Assembly: GCA_029706075.1 (NCBI GenBank)
Contig: JAINUG010000166.1
Coordinates: forward strand, 1,892,001-1,956,000
DNA length: 64,000 nt
Origin: Aldrovandia affinis
Taxonomy: Eukaryota; Chordata; Actinopteri; Notacanthiformes; Halosauridae
Direction: 5' to 3'
Below the pieces are notes generated by a model. That model worked only from the letters and a program-made list of their open reading frames with translations. It searched no databases and was not told the DNA's origin. Both the position numbers and the translations under genes were made by a program. Of this stretch, positions 11,813-23,939 are shown piece after piece (within the stretch, counting starts at the first letter, position 1; each line of letters opens with the position of its first letter).

Positions 11813-14118
11813 TTCGGTTCTATGTGGTTGACCTCAGTTTCCAGATACTTGGCTCTACATAGAAATTCAGATGTTTTGTTCAACCTTTTGTTATCAACAT
11901 CCATCTCATTCTACCTCATCCATACAATTCGATTTCTAAAGGACTTTACCTAAAACCAATCGAACTAAATAACAATGGCTGACTGTCATATAAAAAATAG
12001 TTACTTTTCCTTGAACCCTGATCATGCTCAAATCTTGTATGCAGAATAATAAGCAAGCCTCCATTCTGTCCAAAATGCAGTAAGTCCTTCAATAGTTAGG
12101 CGGGAACCATTGTTCAGAGAGAGGGTAATTTTGAAACATGTTCAGGTTTTATTTCTTGACACATTCGATCCTTGCCCTGGCATCAGAGTTTCCCTCTCGG
12201 AGGAATCATAATTTGTAAAAATATTGGCAGGTTAATTTCCACTGCCGCAGGGGTATTCAGCCAAGGCTCTGTGTTATGACCATGAATATTTCACATGGCC
12301 TAATAAAATGCACTTTTTAAAGAATGATCTCTGCCCGCAGCGCATACATGTTTGCTTTTGTATGAAAATTGGTTCTGGTGAATAACGTCTAACAACAGCA
12401 GCGACTGGATTCGATCACCATTTTCCCCAAACCTACGATTAATTGCAAGTATTTTTCTTTTATCGAAATCAATGCAAACACAGTTTGGGGGAGTTCATTT
12501 TGGCGATTGCTGTGAAGTAAAAACGCAAACATGTGCATTTGATTGTAGGTGAAGTCGAGGATTGTTGTTGATTGACTGGAAAGCAGTGGCAGGCAGTGTA
12601 GCCTTGAGCGTGACCTGCATTTGCAGGCTGGATCTCCTCAAAAGGTCAGTGGTGGAAGGAGCTCCCCGCTACAGTCAGGACAGCCGAGTCACCGTCCATA
12701 TTCCACCAGACTAAAAGCCCACCTGTTGCAACTGCGTCTTGGCTCAACAAACTAACCTTTTCCTGCAACTAAACACTATTTCCTCAAACTCACCCTTGCA
12801 TGTACTATGAGCACTTAACGATATGTGGAGTTGCCCATAGTTGTCGCAAGTTATGCAGCGACATCATCGACTATCAGCTGTGTGACTAGACATGCACTAT
12901 CAGCTGTGTAACTAGACATATACATACAGTATGTACAACATATCAGTTGTGTAACTAATGTCTCAGAATCACTGCTGCTTGTTGTCTAACCTCTTCTGTG
13001 TGCACTTTTCTAAGTCCCTCTGGATAAGAGTGTCTGCTAAGTCACTCAATTTTAATGTGAATGTGGGCCCCAAGTGCTCAAGCACGCATGTGCACTCCTA
13101 CAGGAACAAAATGCATCACTCAAACATGACACATATTCATAAATATATGTACTGCACTTATGATATAAACAAAAACGAAATAATGCAGCAATTTATTTGC
13201 CATCCCTCTATTTTTTTAATATGTTTTCATGGGGCCCACAAGCAGAGTGAGGAAGAGTCTGAGAAAAGCCATCGGTGTGGGGACGCCCTAGAGAAGCTGC
13301 CGGATCTGATTGCGCTTGGACAGACGGATTTGGGTGGACCAGAAGGTGAAAACGCTTTTTCAACGTCATCTTCCCTTTATACGGACGTTCGTACCTCTTT
13401 AAAAATGAGCGTATAAACCTCTGTTACATATTGCAGCACAGAACAGACAGTACATGTCTGGGGTTTAGAATTGGTTTTAAATGAAAATCTCCCCATTTCC
13501 AGAACCATAAATATATTATACATTTGTTGCCAGATTTGATAGAGGCTCAGTGGAGCTCAGAATAGGTGTTGAACGAGATGTTCTGTTTGCCCGTATGAGC
13601 AAGATCCCGTGACAACGCTGAATTTGACTGCCAAGTGAAACAGAGTTTCAGACCAATTATCCTATCGCACCCTACAAAAGAAAAAAGCAATTTATTTCCG
13701 AGTCCAAAAAGGGATATATCTTAATATATGAAAACAAATGTGTCAGAAAATAAATGTGCAATAAATATTATAATCTAAAACACATGAGCATTGTAAAGAG
13801 TGCATTTATTTGACTGTTAATTATATTTTTGCACCAAAAAGCACAAACAGAAAAATGATTACGCACTTTTAAAGAGGAAAAAGGGAACAAACAATTCAAA
13901 CTGATAAAGAGTGCCAAAAGTGTACGATATTATATGAAGTAATGAGCCGATATATTGTAATGGGATGGGCAAGCGCCGTTCAGATATAGAATCTACAGAT
14001 TAGCTTAATGGAACCCTGCTGACACTGGTAGTTCTGTTCAAGGTAATGGCACAATTTCAGCGTGTCATTCAGCAGACGCTAATACAGAAATGCTGTGCGC
14101 AAAAATAAAAACGTATCA
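11813..14118. other. Largely featureless; L2 tail and one weak exon candidate
   Basis: 12986-13050 carries an L2-type 3' tail (CCTCTGGATAAGAGTGTCTG). 13243-13341 is bounded by an AG and a GT(GAAA) and keeps one frame open on + (QSEEESEK..), but I recognise no family and treat it as a doubtful exon. No other gene recognised. Confidence 0.35.
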
Positions 14119-14140
14119 CACGCACACACACACACACACA
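14119..14140. repeat. Short (CA)n microsatellite
   Basis: About 10 CA/ACAC dinucleotides. Confidence 0.85.
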
Positions 14141-15827
14141 AAATTCACGAGGCTGCGGTATAATCAGGAACTTGGCAACAACTTGTTTTTGGAGAAGGTG
14201 CACTCTCAGTGAACAGGCATGGCAATCGCTGCATCACTGATTGGAGCCCCTTACCCTACAGCGAAAGGCACAGGTTTTAAGTGCTATGGGTGTGGCCACC
14301 ATTGCAGCCAGCACAAGCTGTGTATGTGCAAAGACACACTTGGGTAGCAGGCTGCAGAAGATGTCAGGTGGGATTCTGTCCCATTCCTCTTGCACAGCCT
14401 GGTCAAGTCTAGTTTACTTTAGTTAATCTGCACCAAAGGTTTGAAAAAGAATATGCCATACATACATAGAAAGCGTAGTGCAGGAGAGGTAAGGAATCCT
14501 AAAGGGCTTATGTGCGTACCTCCCCTCTAAGCTTACAAATGAGACATTTATAAAGGCATGGAGGCTAGGTAAAATAACAGGACATAAAGAAATACAACAA
14601 ACAGACAAACAAGCAGATAAACAAAAACATGGTATAAGACTATATCTGTACAGTAAATATAGAAACTAAAATTATATAACAATTCATAATGAAAAAAATG
14701 AAATATATTTCACTGATGTTTTTTCATATTTGATTTGAATAGTGACCGTGACAGAGAGGTTTGGGTAGGAATTCCAAAGTGAGGGACCTCTGCATTGTAT
14801 GGTATATTGCCTGAGGGTCGGGTTGAATATGAATGGACATCAGAGATTATTTGAAAAAAGTGTAGAAATCCATTTTGAAGGTTTTGTTCTTGAAACATAC
14901 ATTGACATACAAATAGACATGATTGAAATACAGCATATATGTACATATGTGTGTGCGATCACATGTGAATACCTGCAATGTAAATGTGACAGCGTGTGGT
15001 ATACATGTGGAAATGCGTGGTACCCATGTGAATCGCATGTCTTAAAACACACGTGATTCACATGTGCAGAATTCATGTGATTTCTCCATACAGGATCGCA
15101 CGGCCGAACATTGAGAGCGATCCTCTTCAGGAGCCCGGTCGCTGTGGGAAAACAAAAAGATGGCAGGCAAAGGCACAGTATCAGATGCCATTATTCACCC
15201 TAAGACAGATGGCCGGGCAGGGAGCCGAGACGACCGGGTGAAATGCTGAACAGGGGACGCGTGCGATATTGGAATATTTCTGCGGCTTTAAATGGTGCCC
15301 CACTTCTCCACAGCTCTGCGGGAGGTCTGGGTAGTGGAGAGCTTGATGGGAGGCTGTGACAGCGAGACGTGGGCGGGCGCTGACAGCCATCAGCTCCTCT
15401 GTTATCCGTCATTTAATCTCCAGACTCGTCCGGATTAAGGGTTTCACCTGCGCTTGTCATTTTTGCCAGGGGTCTGTTGTCCTTACCTGACTGTCTTTGA
15501 CCCTGGGCCTAGGTTATTGCCATTGCTAGCCTATGAAGTCGTGCCGACAGTCCCTGTCGTTACCAGTCTGCTCTTCTTTCTTGCTTGTGTTGTTAAGTAT
15601 AATGCAAGTTGGGGTTTTGTTAACACAGGTTTCTTTAAAAAATATATATATATATTTTGTTTATCTGTCTATTTATTTAGTTTTGCCCTCCCCTCACGAG
15701 CCCGTCGCCCGTCCTCCGGGTCAAGCTAATACCCTGAGGCCGGCAATGATCCGCCTCCTCTGAGTTGGAACTTCACCCGCCTGCTCTTTAGAAACGCCAT
15801 ACTGCTCCTCGGCGAGCTCGTGCTGAC
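14141..15827. other. No supported gene; CATGTG-rich stretch
   Basis: 14937-15085 has a loose repetition of ACATGTG/CATGTGAAT words. 15090-15440 is GC-richer and less repeat-like, so it might be a conserved non-coding element or an exon edge, but nothing in it is diagnostic. Confidence 0.35.
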
Positions 15828-15988
15828 TTTCCTCCCCCCCACCCCTGGGGCGAAACAGCCAAAAGCCGCCCCCGATCAGGGTTCCCGGCCAGAGTTGGAC
15901 TGACGCAGTCGGGTTTCAAACCGCGACTACAGTAGGCAGCTTGTACTCCCGGCAGAGTGCGTTAGACCGCCAAGCTACCTGGGGCCCC
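15828..15988 (-). mobile_element. tRNA-derived SINE-like head (reverse)
   Basis: Read on the - strand it begins GGGGCCCCAGGTAGCTTGG, has an A-box-like region and a clear B box (GCGGTTTGAAACCCG), then a GC-rich body with CTCTGGCCGGGAACCCTGAT. The body shares GCGGC..GGCTGT with the repeat at 63393. It is not a tRNA gene: the arms do not fold as a cloverleaf around an anticodon. Confidence 0.55.
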
Positions 15989-16514
15989 CTAAGACAGTTT
16001 TTTTTGTTAGTTTACTAAGGTTGTTTTTATCATTGATGTGTATATTATAGGTCTCTCATAGTTCCCTGACAATCAATTTCCCAGACTCTAGTCGTCGCCA
16101 AATGCGGATTCATAAGCCGCAAGCTAATTACAGATCATATCCCCTGTGGTTGGTGAGGGACATCATAATTCATGCAACTGACGTCTGCTGTTTTCCCCAA
16201 AGATTTCAGGGAACTCTGGCACTTTCCATGTTAATAATTATTCAGTACTGTGAGACCTGCATACACCCAACCTTTTAGGAAAATAAAAATAAAAATAAAA
16301 TAAATTATATCAGTGAGCACCTTGGGGCTTCCCATGATGAATATGGATGAGAAAGAACAAAACTGCATTTTTCTTCTTAATATTGTTATTATTATTTTTT
16401 ATGACTGCTAGTATGTTGTTAATTAATTTGCATTCAAATGCTAATCTAAGCAATCAAATAGTGATCTATCTCATGAGTGAATATTCAGTCTCATTCCTAA
16501 CAACTATATCTGCA
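15989..16514. other. No recognised feature
   Basis: AT-rich, with (AAAT)n-like and ATT-rich stretches near 16275-16400. No gene seen. Confidence 0.4.
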
Positions 16515-16516
16515 AC

Positions 16517-17692
16517 TCCAGTGTCTGCAGGTTTAACTCCAGTCCTGGAGGGCCGCAGTGTCTGCAGGTTTAACTCCAGTCCTGGAGGGCCACAGAGTCT
16601 GCAGGTTTAACTCCAGTCCTGGAGGGCCGCAGTGTCTGCAGGTGTAACTTCAGTCCTGGAGGGCCACAGTGTCTGCAGGTTTAACTTCAGTCCTGGAGGG
16701 CCACAGTGTCTGCAGGTTTAACTCCAGTCCTGGAGGGCCACAGTGTCTGCAGGTTTAACTTCAGTCCTGGAGCGCCACAGTGTCTGCAGGTTTAACTTCA
16801 GTCCTGGAGGGCCACAGTGTCTGCAGGTTTAACTCCAGTCCTGGAGGGCCACAGTGTCTGCAGGTTTAACTTCAGTCCTGGAGGGCCGCAGTGTCTGCAG
16901 GTTTAACTTCAGTCCTGGAGGGCCACAGTGTCTGCAGGTTTAACTCCAGTCCTGCAGTGTCTGCAGGTTTAACTCCAGTCCTGGAGGGCCACAGTGTCTG
17001 CAGGTTTAACTCCAGTCCTGGAGGGCCGCAGTGTCTGCAGGTTTAACTCCAGTCCTGGAGGGCCACAGTGTCTGCAGGTTTAACTCCAGTCCTGGAGGGC
17101 CACAGTGTCTGCAGGTTTAACTCCAGTCCTGGAGGGCCACAGTGTCTGCAGGTTTAACTCCAGTCCTGGAGGGCCACAGTGTCTGCAGGTTTAACTCCAG
17201 TCCTGGAGGGCCGCAGTGTCTGCAGGTTTAACTCCAGTCCTGGAGGGCCACAATGTCTGCAGGTTTAACTCCAGTCCTGGAGGGCCACAGTGTCTGCAGG
17301 TTTAACTCCAGTCCTGGAGGGCCGCAGTGTCTGCAGGTTTAACTCCAGTCCTGGAGGGCCACAATGTCTGCAGGTTTAACTCCAGTCCTGGAGGGCCGCA
17401 GTGTCTGCAGGTTTAACTCCAGTCCTGGAGGGCCACAGTGTCTGCAGGTTTAACTCCAGTCCTGGAGGGCCACAATGTCTGCAGGTTTAACTCCAGTCCT
17501 GGAGGGCCGCAGTGTCTGCAGGTTTAACTCCAGTCCTGGAGGGCCACAGTGTCTGCAGGTTTAACTCCAGTCCTGGAGGGCCGCAGTGTCTGCAGGTTTA
17601 ACTCCAGTCCTGGAGGGCCACAGTGTCTGCAGGTTTAACTCCAGTCCTGGAGGGCCGCAGTGTGTCTGCAGGTTTAACTCCAGTCCTGGAGA
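16517..17692. repeat. 37-bp minisatellite array, about 31 copies
   Basis: The head-to-tail unit spans TGTCTGCAGGTTTAACTCCA plus GTCCTGGAGGGCCACAG. Variant sites are ACTCC/ACTTC, GCCACAG/GCCGCAG and CAGTG/CAATG. In the right half the variants recur in a pattern (GCCGCAG, GCCACAA, GCCACAG) suggesting a higher-order unit of two to three monomers. ACTTC variants are concentrated in the left third. One monomer at 16950-16970 is shortened. The unit resembles the end of a hAT-type MITE: 57865-57905 carries a related sequence in reverse. Confidence 0.97.
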
Positions 17693-17958
17693 TCCCTGCT
17701 GCAAATAAATAATGGAGTGGGGGGGAGAGTGGGGGGGAAGAGACAGGACCGCCATAAGCTGTGTCATGTGGGCTGCTGCCAGGAACAGACAGACAGCTCG
17801 AGATTACCACCCTGGCAGGAGCCAGCAGGCACAAGGACACAGGCAAAGATGTGGGAGCAGATGTCACGGCCTGCCCGCTGAAATAAAAGATCTCGGGCAA
17901 GCGGAGCACAACAAAACGTGCCACCGGAGACTTCACCCATCGATGCAAAAAACTGTGT

Positions 17959-18000
17959 CCAAACAAACAAACAAACAAACAAACAAACAAACAAACAAAC
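17959..18000. repeat. (CAAA)n microsatellite
   Basis: About ten CAAA tetranucleotides. Confidence 0.95.
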
Positions 18001-18895
18001 GGAGCCAGAGGCTAACTAATCATCCCAGCCCCTCTGCTAGCTCTTGTCCTTACAGAGTGAATTATCCCGCTCTGTCAAGATGATCAGTTATGGAGGAGGG
18101 GGGTGTGGGGCTGTTATCTCCCTTTTTATTTCACCTTCAAGTAAAGTCATTGTTAAATGCCCAAAAGGTGCATGTAACTATTTGGGTCAAGCTGTACAAC
18201 AACCGGTTGTGTCTCTTTGGCACAGTTCTCTTGACCAATAGTTCTGGACAGACCGTAAAAGCAGCCTATCACAGTCACAATTCTGCAGATGTTGTCCCAG
18301 GCTTTTAAAAATTAATATGTGCACCTAATAAGGTCAAAGGAATGGGAAATAATAAGCACAGTGGTGGAGGAAGGGAGAAGGCTGCAGGCGTATAAGGGAC
18401 AGGCACAGAGGGACTGTGCCTCGGCCTTTCAAACACCATGAGGGCAGCAGCGTGGTTCTTAAGACCCTGAGCCCCACGGTATGGCTACACCCCACGGTCC
18501 TGTACTGAATACTGACCGTGCCAGTGCCATCAGTAGCAGACGGTGCACATGGTGTGACGTGTGATTGGTCTTATCATCACCTCAGGCGTTGTTGGGATTG
18601 GGGTGCAACCGGTAAAGGCACCTGTTCCAAGCACAGGTTGCCCTGTGCAGCCCGGGTTTGAACCAGGTGGTGGTGTGTTGCTCCTGTTATTGGAAGGGAC
18701 AGCGCGGTGTAAAACAAGGCAGTGCAGATATCACTGGACACTGAAGATGGAGTATATCCCAGCAAACAATAATAAAGCATGGCTGCTTTATTGTTCTCTT
18801 AGTCTGTTTTAAGGCATTAAAAAATGCGAAGACCATGAAGTTCTTCTTTCAGCATTATTTACTAAACAAAGACTTTGTGAGCATCCACATATTCC
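18001..18895. other. No supported gene; possible tRNA-derived repeat
   Basis: 18595-18670 includes a B-box-like GGGTTTGAACCAGG preceded by a tRNA-like stretch and may be an old SINE head. The rest is unassigned. Confidence 0.35.
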
Positions 18896-18899
18896 CTCG

Positions 18900-18936
<37 letters not shown>

Positions 18937-19028
18937 CAATTCACACACAGTCATACCCGCACTCACACACATGCACACATACACACATATCCCCTCGCTC
19001 ACACACTCACACACACACACACACAGAC
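18900..19028. repeat. (CA)n-rich microsatellite
   Basis: Two CA runs (18901-18933 and 19003-19025) separated by imperfect CACACT/CACATA DNA. Long open frames through this region are artefacts of the repeat. Confidence 0.95.
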
Positions 19029-19879
19029 GTGCATGTACACTTTCACTGTGGCAGGACTCTTACCTTCTTGTTCTCTCGACGGTGTACCGGAAGTTTCCAC
19101 CTTATGTGTGACTGGAAGGATGACATCACTAATCGCAAGGCCCCAGGTGCAGATTTTAAACCCCCCAGCGATTGGGAAATCACTGACTCGCCAGCTGCCC
19201 ACAGCTTTTGCCCCAGTCTGGGGAAAACCCCCTCTCGCACCAATCCGATACGAACTACGGCACAGGTGTAGTACGAACGAAAGCAAACGCAGCGATGATG
19301 GCTCCATGAAGTCCACAGCTTTTTCTCATTCACGCCTGGCTCCGAACTAAATCATGATTAATGGGGGGCCCGGTCGAAGCGTTACTCATTACTTTTCAGC
19401 AGGAACTGCTCTGGCGCTCTTGCGTACAGTACATAGCGAAACCACGCATACTGTATTACTGCCAGAAGTGCCTCTGCTCAGTCACCTGGAATTGTGTGAT
19501 CCATACAGCAGTCTATTAGAAAAATGAGCCCTGCATTGGGGCTGGAACCACTCCACCATATCAAGCATTTTTCAGACCAGCCTTTCCTCACTCATTTTGA
19601 GCCATTCGAGACCGGCGCTAACAATGCTAACTAAATTCCACCCGTGTCTGGAGTACAAAAACTATTCATTAACGCAAGATGCCTAAGGGCCAGCTCAGCT
19701 TCAATTAATACAACTAAGTGGGGGGGGGGGACACTTTGTGGTGACGGTAATATATTCAGCACACTGCAGTCGAATTATGAATGACAGCTGTAAGTGTCCA
19801 TATCACTTGAGCAGGAGACTAACATTCCACTGCCTGTCTTTGACTGACTTGTCCAGGACATGAGCATTACTCTATTGCA
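19029..19879. other. No recognised feature
   Basis: No supported gene. Overlapping open frames on both strands at 19029-19333 show no recognisable domain. Confidence 0.4.
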
Positions 19880-20072
19880 CAGGTGGTCAAACTCATTCCA
19901 TCGAGGGCCGAGTGTGTGCAGGTTTTTGTTGCAACCAATGCACTACACCAGGTGATTTCACTAATTAGCCCACTTCTTCAACCAAGGGAGGTACCTTATT
20001 GAAATCAGTGCATTGGTTGCAACAAAAACGTGCATACACTCGGCCCTCGATGGAATGAGTTTGACACCCCTG
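19880..20072. mobile_element. Palindromic hAT-type MITE (group M), complete
   Basis: The ends CAGGTGGTCAAACTCATTCC and GGAATGAGTTTGACACCCCT are inverted repeats. The arms continue with CCATCGAGGGCCGAGTGTGT, TTTTTGTTGCAACCAATGCA and their complements, so almost the whole element folds back. Flanks CTATTGCA and CTATCGAA may be a decayed 8-bp target duplication. A sister copy is at 32268-32461. Confidence 0.85.
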
Positions 20073-20539
20073 CCCTATCGAATGTTCAATTACACCACAC
20101 CTAGTCTGGACTCCAGACGCTCTATCGGAGATTGAAAACCTCTTTAAATTTACTGCCTTTGGCTTCCTACAATCTGATTGGTTTATTGTTTCCTGCACCC
20201 ACCCCCAAACTCTGTGCCCACGCCTCTCCTCGACTTGCACTTTGTTTTGTCTGTCCATATTGATTTTCCCATTTGGCACAGTTAGCATTGGTGGATGATA
20301 ATATCATTGTGTTTAGCCAATATGGAGATTTCAGAAGATGTTTTCGAGTCTACTATTGCACAGGTTTGCAATGTTCATTGCATCCCTGCAGCACCTCTGT
20401 TTGACAACTGTTGTTTCGAATCGAGACGTTCTTGCCTGCCTGATGACGAGATATAGGAAAAGTTGAATCTATCGACCCTGGCCTACGGTGTGCAGTTTAT
20501 TACTGCAGAATTATCCACAGCAATGGTCAGAGAATGCTA
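20073..20539. other. No recognised feature
   Basis: No gene or classified repeat. Confidence 0.4.
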
Positions 20540-20780
20540 TCATTTTGGTTAGCTCCGCCTCCTCTGGCAAAGTGACTGTCAAAGAGACTCAAAACCCACC
20601 TGAAAAGGTGGGTCAGTGGTTGAGTTGGCTTGAATCCCCGCCTTCATCTGTAACCCCACCTACATGAGATAATGATTTGTCAGAGGGAACTTCCCATTGG
20701 TTAAATAGAAAAGCACACCCCCAGCATTTGGGCGGATTTATCTCACATCAGACTGACAACCTGGTCAAGCTCATAGTAGT
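20540..20780. repeat. Unclassified dispersed repeat, copy 1
   Basis: Shares the order GGTTGAGTTGGCTTGAAT, then an ACCCCCAGCATTTGGG-like block, then ATCTCACATCAG and CTGGTCAAGCTCATAG with 38395-38545 (GGTTGAGCTGGCTTGAAT, ATCTCACATCAGTGTCAACC, TGATCAGGCTCATAG). Not tandem and not coding. Ends undefined. Confidence 0.5.
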
Positions 20781-22183
20781 CTACCATAACAGTAGTATAA
20801 TATAGAGGTTTTGTCTCATTACTGGAGAAAGATGTACAGCTTACAATTTACAACTACATTTTTACTTGGCAGGGTACTTTTATCCAAAGCGAGTGCATTA
20901 ATATGGCTGGAGATCATCACTAGAGCTATCGAGTAAGCTAACATGACTGTCTTTAATCACATTTCACTTTCAATGAGCTAATATATTTCAGTCCAGTGGT
21001 CATAATTTGATAAATATGTGAACGAAATGAAAATTTGTATGTTTTTTATTTTATTTTGCTTCAATATATTCCTCTATGTACTGCCATACATACATTCTAA
21101 CGTTCTCGTTAGCGGCCTGGACATTGGCTAGGCAGATAGCGCCCCCTGTGTTTTTCCATGAGTCTTGAAAGTTGCCCAGGTAAAGGCATCAACTTGTTGT
21201 TTTGGGGTTTTCCGCCCCCTGCTGCCCAGAAGCAGTCATTACAAAATGAGTGCCTACTTTTTTTATTCAACCCAACGTGCACAGTATAGGCTATAGTTTC
21301 CAAATATTGTATTATTCATGAGTGCAGGAGAAAATTGCATTAGCGAGAATATTTTTAGTCCGTGCTTTGTTGCTCCAAGTGGTTTTTCAATCACTCGGCG
21401 TCTCTGATGTGCGTGAGATTGTGGAGTATGCCGTTCCTGGAGGTAAGCTTTGTGGTTTGCAACCGCAGGGCTAAGAGAGATTATACCAGCAGTCGTGATT
21501 TGTGAAAATAAGAACCGCTCGTTTTCGGCTAAGACAATCCTCCAGAGCCACACAGACCTGACCCACAGAACGTGGAACTGCAAACAGTGGCTCCGCGCGG
21601 CGCACAGTACGAATACAAACGATGTTAATAAGGGGCAACGCGGCAGTGTTGTCAGTCTTTATTCATTAACAAAGGGGCAGAGTGCAAGTCCCCACAGAGA
21701 CGCGGCGAACTGTCATTCAAACTGCTACAACTAAATAAATCAACCCTCGCAATTCTGCAGGACGTTAATTATTGACAGCAGTTGTCCCTCGCACTTGCAC
21801 TCACGTAAGCGCGCTGACACGACTCCTGGATATATAAACAGGTTTGCTGGCATCAAACATGAAAAGACTGACAGCTAGTGTCTGACTTTAAGCAACCTTT
21901 CAGAATAATAAAGCTGTGGGTGTACACTGTTTTTTTCTTTTCTCTCAAACGTCGCCTTTGGGTGTCATTTTCATACGAATTACGCGCGTGCACGTAAGTA
22001 GTTACATTTAAAATCCACTGGCTTTTTTCCAAGACAGACTTTTCGTGTAATTATAGATGGAAAACTGATGGTGCATGAGCTGGGTTGCTGGTACGTATGT
22101 ATGTGTAGCTACTGTGTATAACGCATCTGACTTGCTCAAATGTGTTGCTTAAAGTTAAAGCAAAGTTAATGCAACACGGGGTT
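20781..22183. other. No supported gene
   Basis: 20866-20900 has a trace of the reverse SINE/L2 tail (TTTTATCCAAAGCG). The rest is unassigned. 21100-21600 has open frames on both strands without recognisable domains. Confidence 0.4.
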
Positions 22184-22340
22184 CCCTGTGGTTTTCTGTG
22201 GCTCAGTTGGTAGAGCACAGCGTTGGCAACGCTTAGGTTGTGGGTTCTATCCCCACTGGGGCCACATATACTGAAAATGTATGCATTCACTACTGTAAGT
22301 CGCTTTGGATAAAAGCGTCTGCTAAATGTCGTATATTATA
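22184..22340 (+). mobile_element. tRNA-derived SINE, group B, copy 2
   Basis: Complete: head TGTGGCTCAGTTGGTAGAGC, B box GGTTGTGGGTTCTATCC, body ATGTATGCATTCACTACTG, tail GTCGCTTTGGATAAAAGCGT and an AT-rich end. Confidence 0.92.
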
Positions 22341-22394
22341 TATTATTATTAAACGTAAAGTCAATAGGCTTTCAGCTATATTGGATCTGGAACA

Positions 22395-22462
22395 GGGGTT
22401 CCACACAGGGGTTCCACACAGGGGTTCCACACAGGGGGTTCCCACACCGGGGTTCCCACACA
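22395..22462. repeat. Short tandem repeat, 13-14 bp unit
   Basis: About five copies of GGGGTTCCACACA or GGGGTTCCCACACC in a row. Confidence 0.9.
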
Positions 22463-23041
22463 AGGCCTCCCTGTGCATGCTGGTTTTCATTCCATACAGA
22501 ATTGTAATTCCTGAAGTGTAACGAGCTGTTAATTGTTTTTAATGAGAATGTCAATTGAATGTCTGATGAAAAGATGATTTACCCTTTTACCCTTTTAATG
22601 CCACATTATGTCAAGAAACAGATATTCATTAATTCAAAGAATGAATATACCATTTTTTTTAAGGAAGGTTAATCATTGAAGATCAGCTCTCAGACAACTA
22701 ATGCTTTAATTTTCTGCAATGTGCTGTGGCAAATGATTCCTTTGGAAAGAGGTTTCATTTTAATTGATTCATTGCTAGACCTACAGCTGGTGATTGGAAC
22801 AAAACCATTTGTGTTAAATTAAGAGTTTAAAGATGAAAGCAAATGGTAATGAGCCAAACCTGCATTGTGTGCAAATAAGTTTTAAGTACAAAATTATGGG
22901 AAAACTTTAAAAGACATGTCTTCAGTAACCGTGATTGATCAAGATATTGGCTGGAATGAAAAGCAGCATTCATGGGGATGTTGGGAAACCTGGCCCTAGG
23001 CTTCAGTCTAAACTGAGTGAGATTAGTCTCTGTTCTTAATA
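22463..23041. other. No recognised feature
   Basis: AT-rich, no gene seen. Confidence 0.4.
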
Positions 23042-23190
23042 TATTATATCATATATGCCATTTAGCAGACGCTTTTATCCAAAGCGACTTACAGTAGTGA
23101 ATGCATACATTTTTCAGTATATATGGTCCCAATGGGAAATGAACCCACAACCTAAGCGTTGCCAACTGAGCCAACTGAGCCACAGAGAAT
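23042..23190 (-). mobile_element. tRNA-derived SINE, group B, copy 3
   Basis: Reverse-oriented copy: tail (GCTTTTATCCAAAGCGACTT), body (CAGTAGTGAATGCATACA), and a head with a small local duplication of GCCAACTGA at its end. Confidence 0.9.
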
Positions 23191-23939
23191 CACTTTCAAA
23201 ACTGTGACCATTTTATGACCCAAACACTTTGTAATTATACTACTATACAGGTCTTTGTTTCCACCGATCACCCTGACTCATTGTGTACACTAACATCGGT
23301 TCTCTCATAGATTAGATCAAGTGAAAATGTTTCATATAGGGACATAAGAATACTCTATAGCTGTCATATGTGAGCTTATCAAGAATGTCAAATCACATAA
23401 AGGATTGGTCTAATTAAATAATTCATAGCAGACGTTGGCATGAAATCCAGAAACAGTGTAAAACTGTTTTTAGAAGTGGCTTTAAAAAGCTGTGGAAAAA
23501 AATCCCTCCTGAGTTCACAATTAATATAATTGTCTGCTTAAAACAGAAAATTCCCTCAAGTGATTCGCTTCCACCTCATGTGAACCTCATGTGCGTGTGC
23601 GTGTACACACACATAGTACACGCACACGCACACACACACAGCAACTGAAACAATGTGCCAGAGAGAGAAATGTAATATATTGTACTTTAAAGTTGCTTGC
23701 TCTTAAAATGGTAGCTGTAAATTAAAATGCACTTGGAAAGGGGGGGGGGGGGTTGCATAACTGTCAATGTTGTATCTGCATCACACCCACCCCCCTCCAC
23801 CCCCGAGCCTGTACCCACCTTGATAATTGGGTTCTGAAAAAGCTGCTACTGCTTTTAATGAGTTTGACCCAGCCACCAGAATACAACAGCAAGATATTTT
23901 GGGGGACTATCCGTACAGAAGAATAGGAGCAAAGTTTTT
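23191..23939. other. No gene; CA-rich pocket and G run
   Basis: 23598-23640 is CA-rich with a small inverted arrangement of GTGTAC/GTACAC. 23738-23753 is a run of 14 G. No gene recognised. Confidence 0.45.

Noticed and set aside
16517-17692. CRISPR-like appearance of the 37-bp array
   Set aside because: Units are contiguous with no unique spacers, and the genome is a vertebrate's. It is a minisatellite.
17598-17990. 130-codon - frame
   Set aside because: Built from the minisatellite and the (CAAA)n repeat, with an unremarkable middle.
18835-19350. 171-codon frame starting in a CA repeat
   Set aside because: Its first half is the (CA)n microsatellite; the second half has no recognisable domain.
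22184-22260. tRNA gene-like sequences at SINE heads (also 6261, 55471, 63393, 15988)
   Set aside because: A and B boxes are present, but the arms are degenerate, each is followed by a SINE body and tail, and copies are dispersed. They are SINE heads, not tRNA genes.
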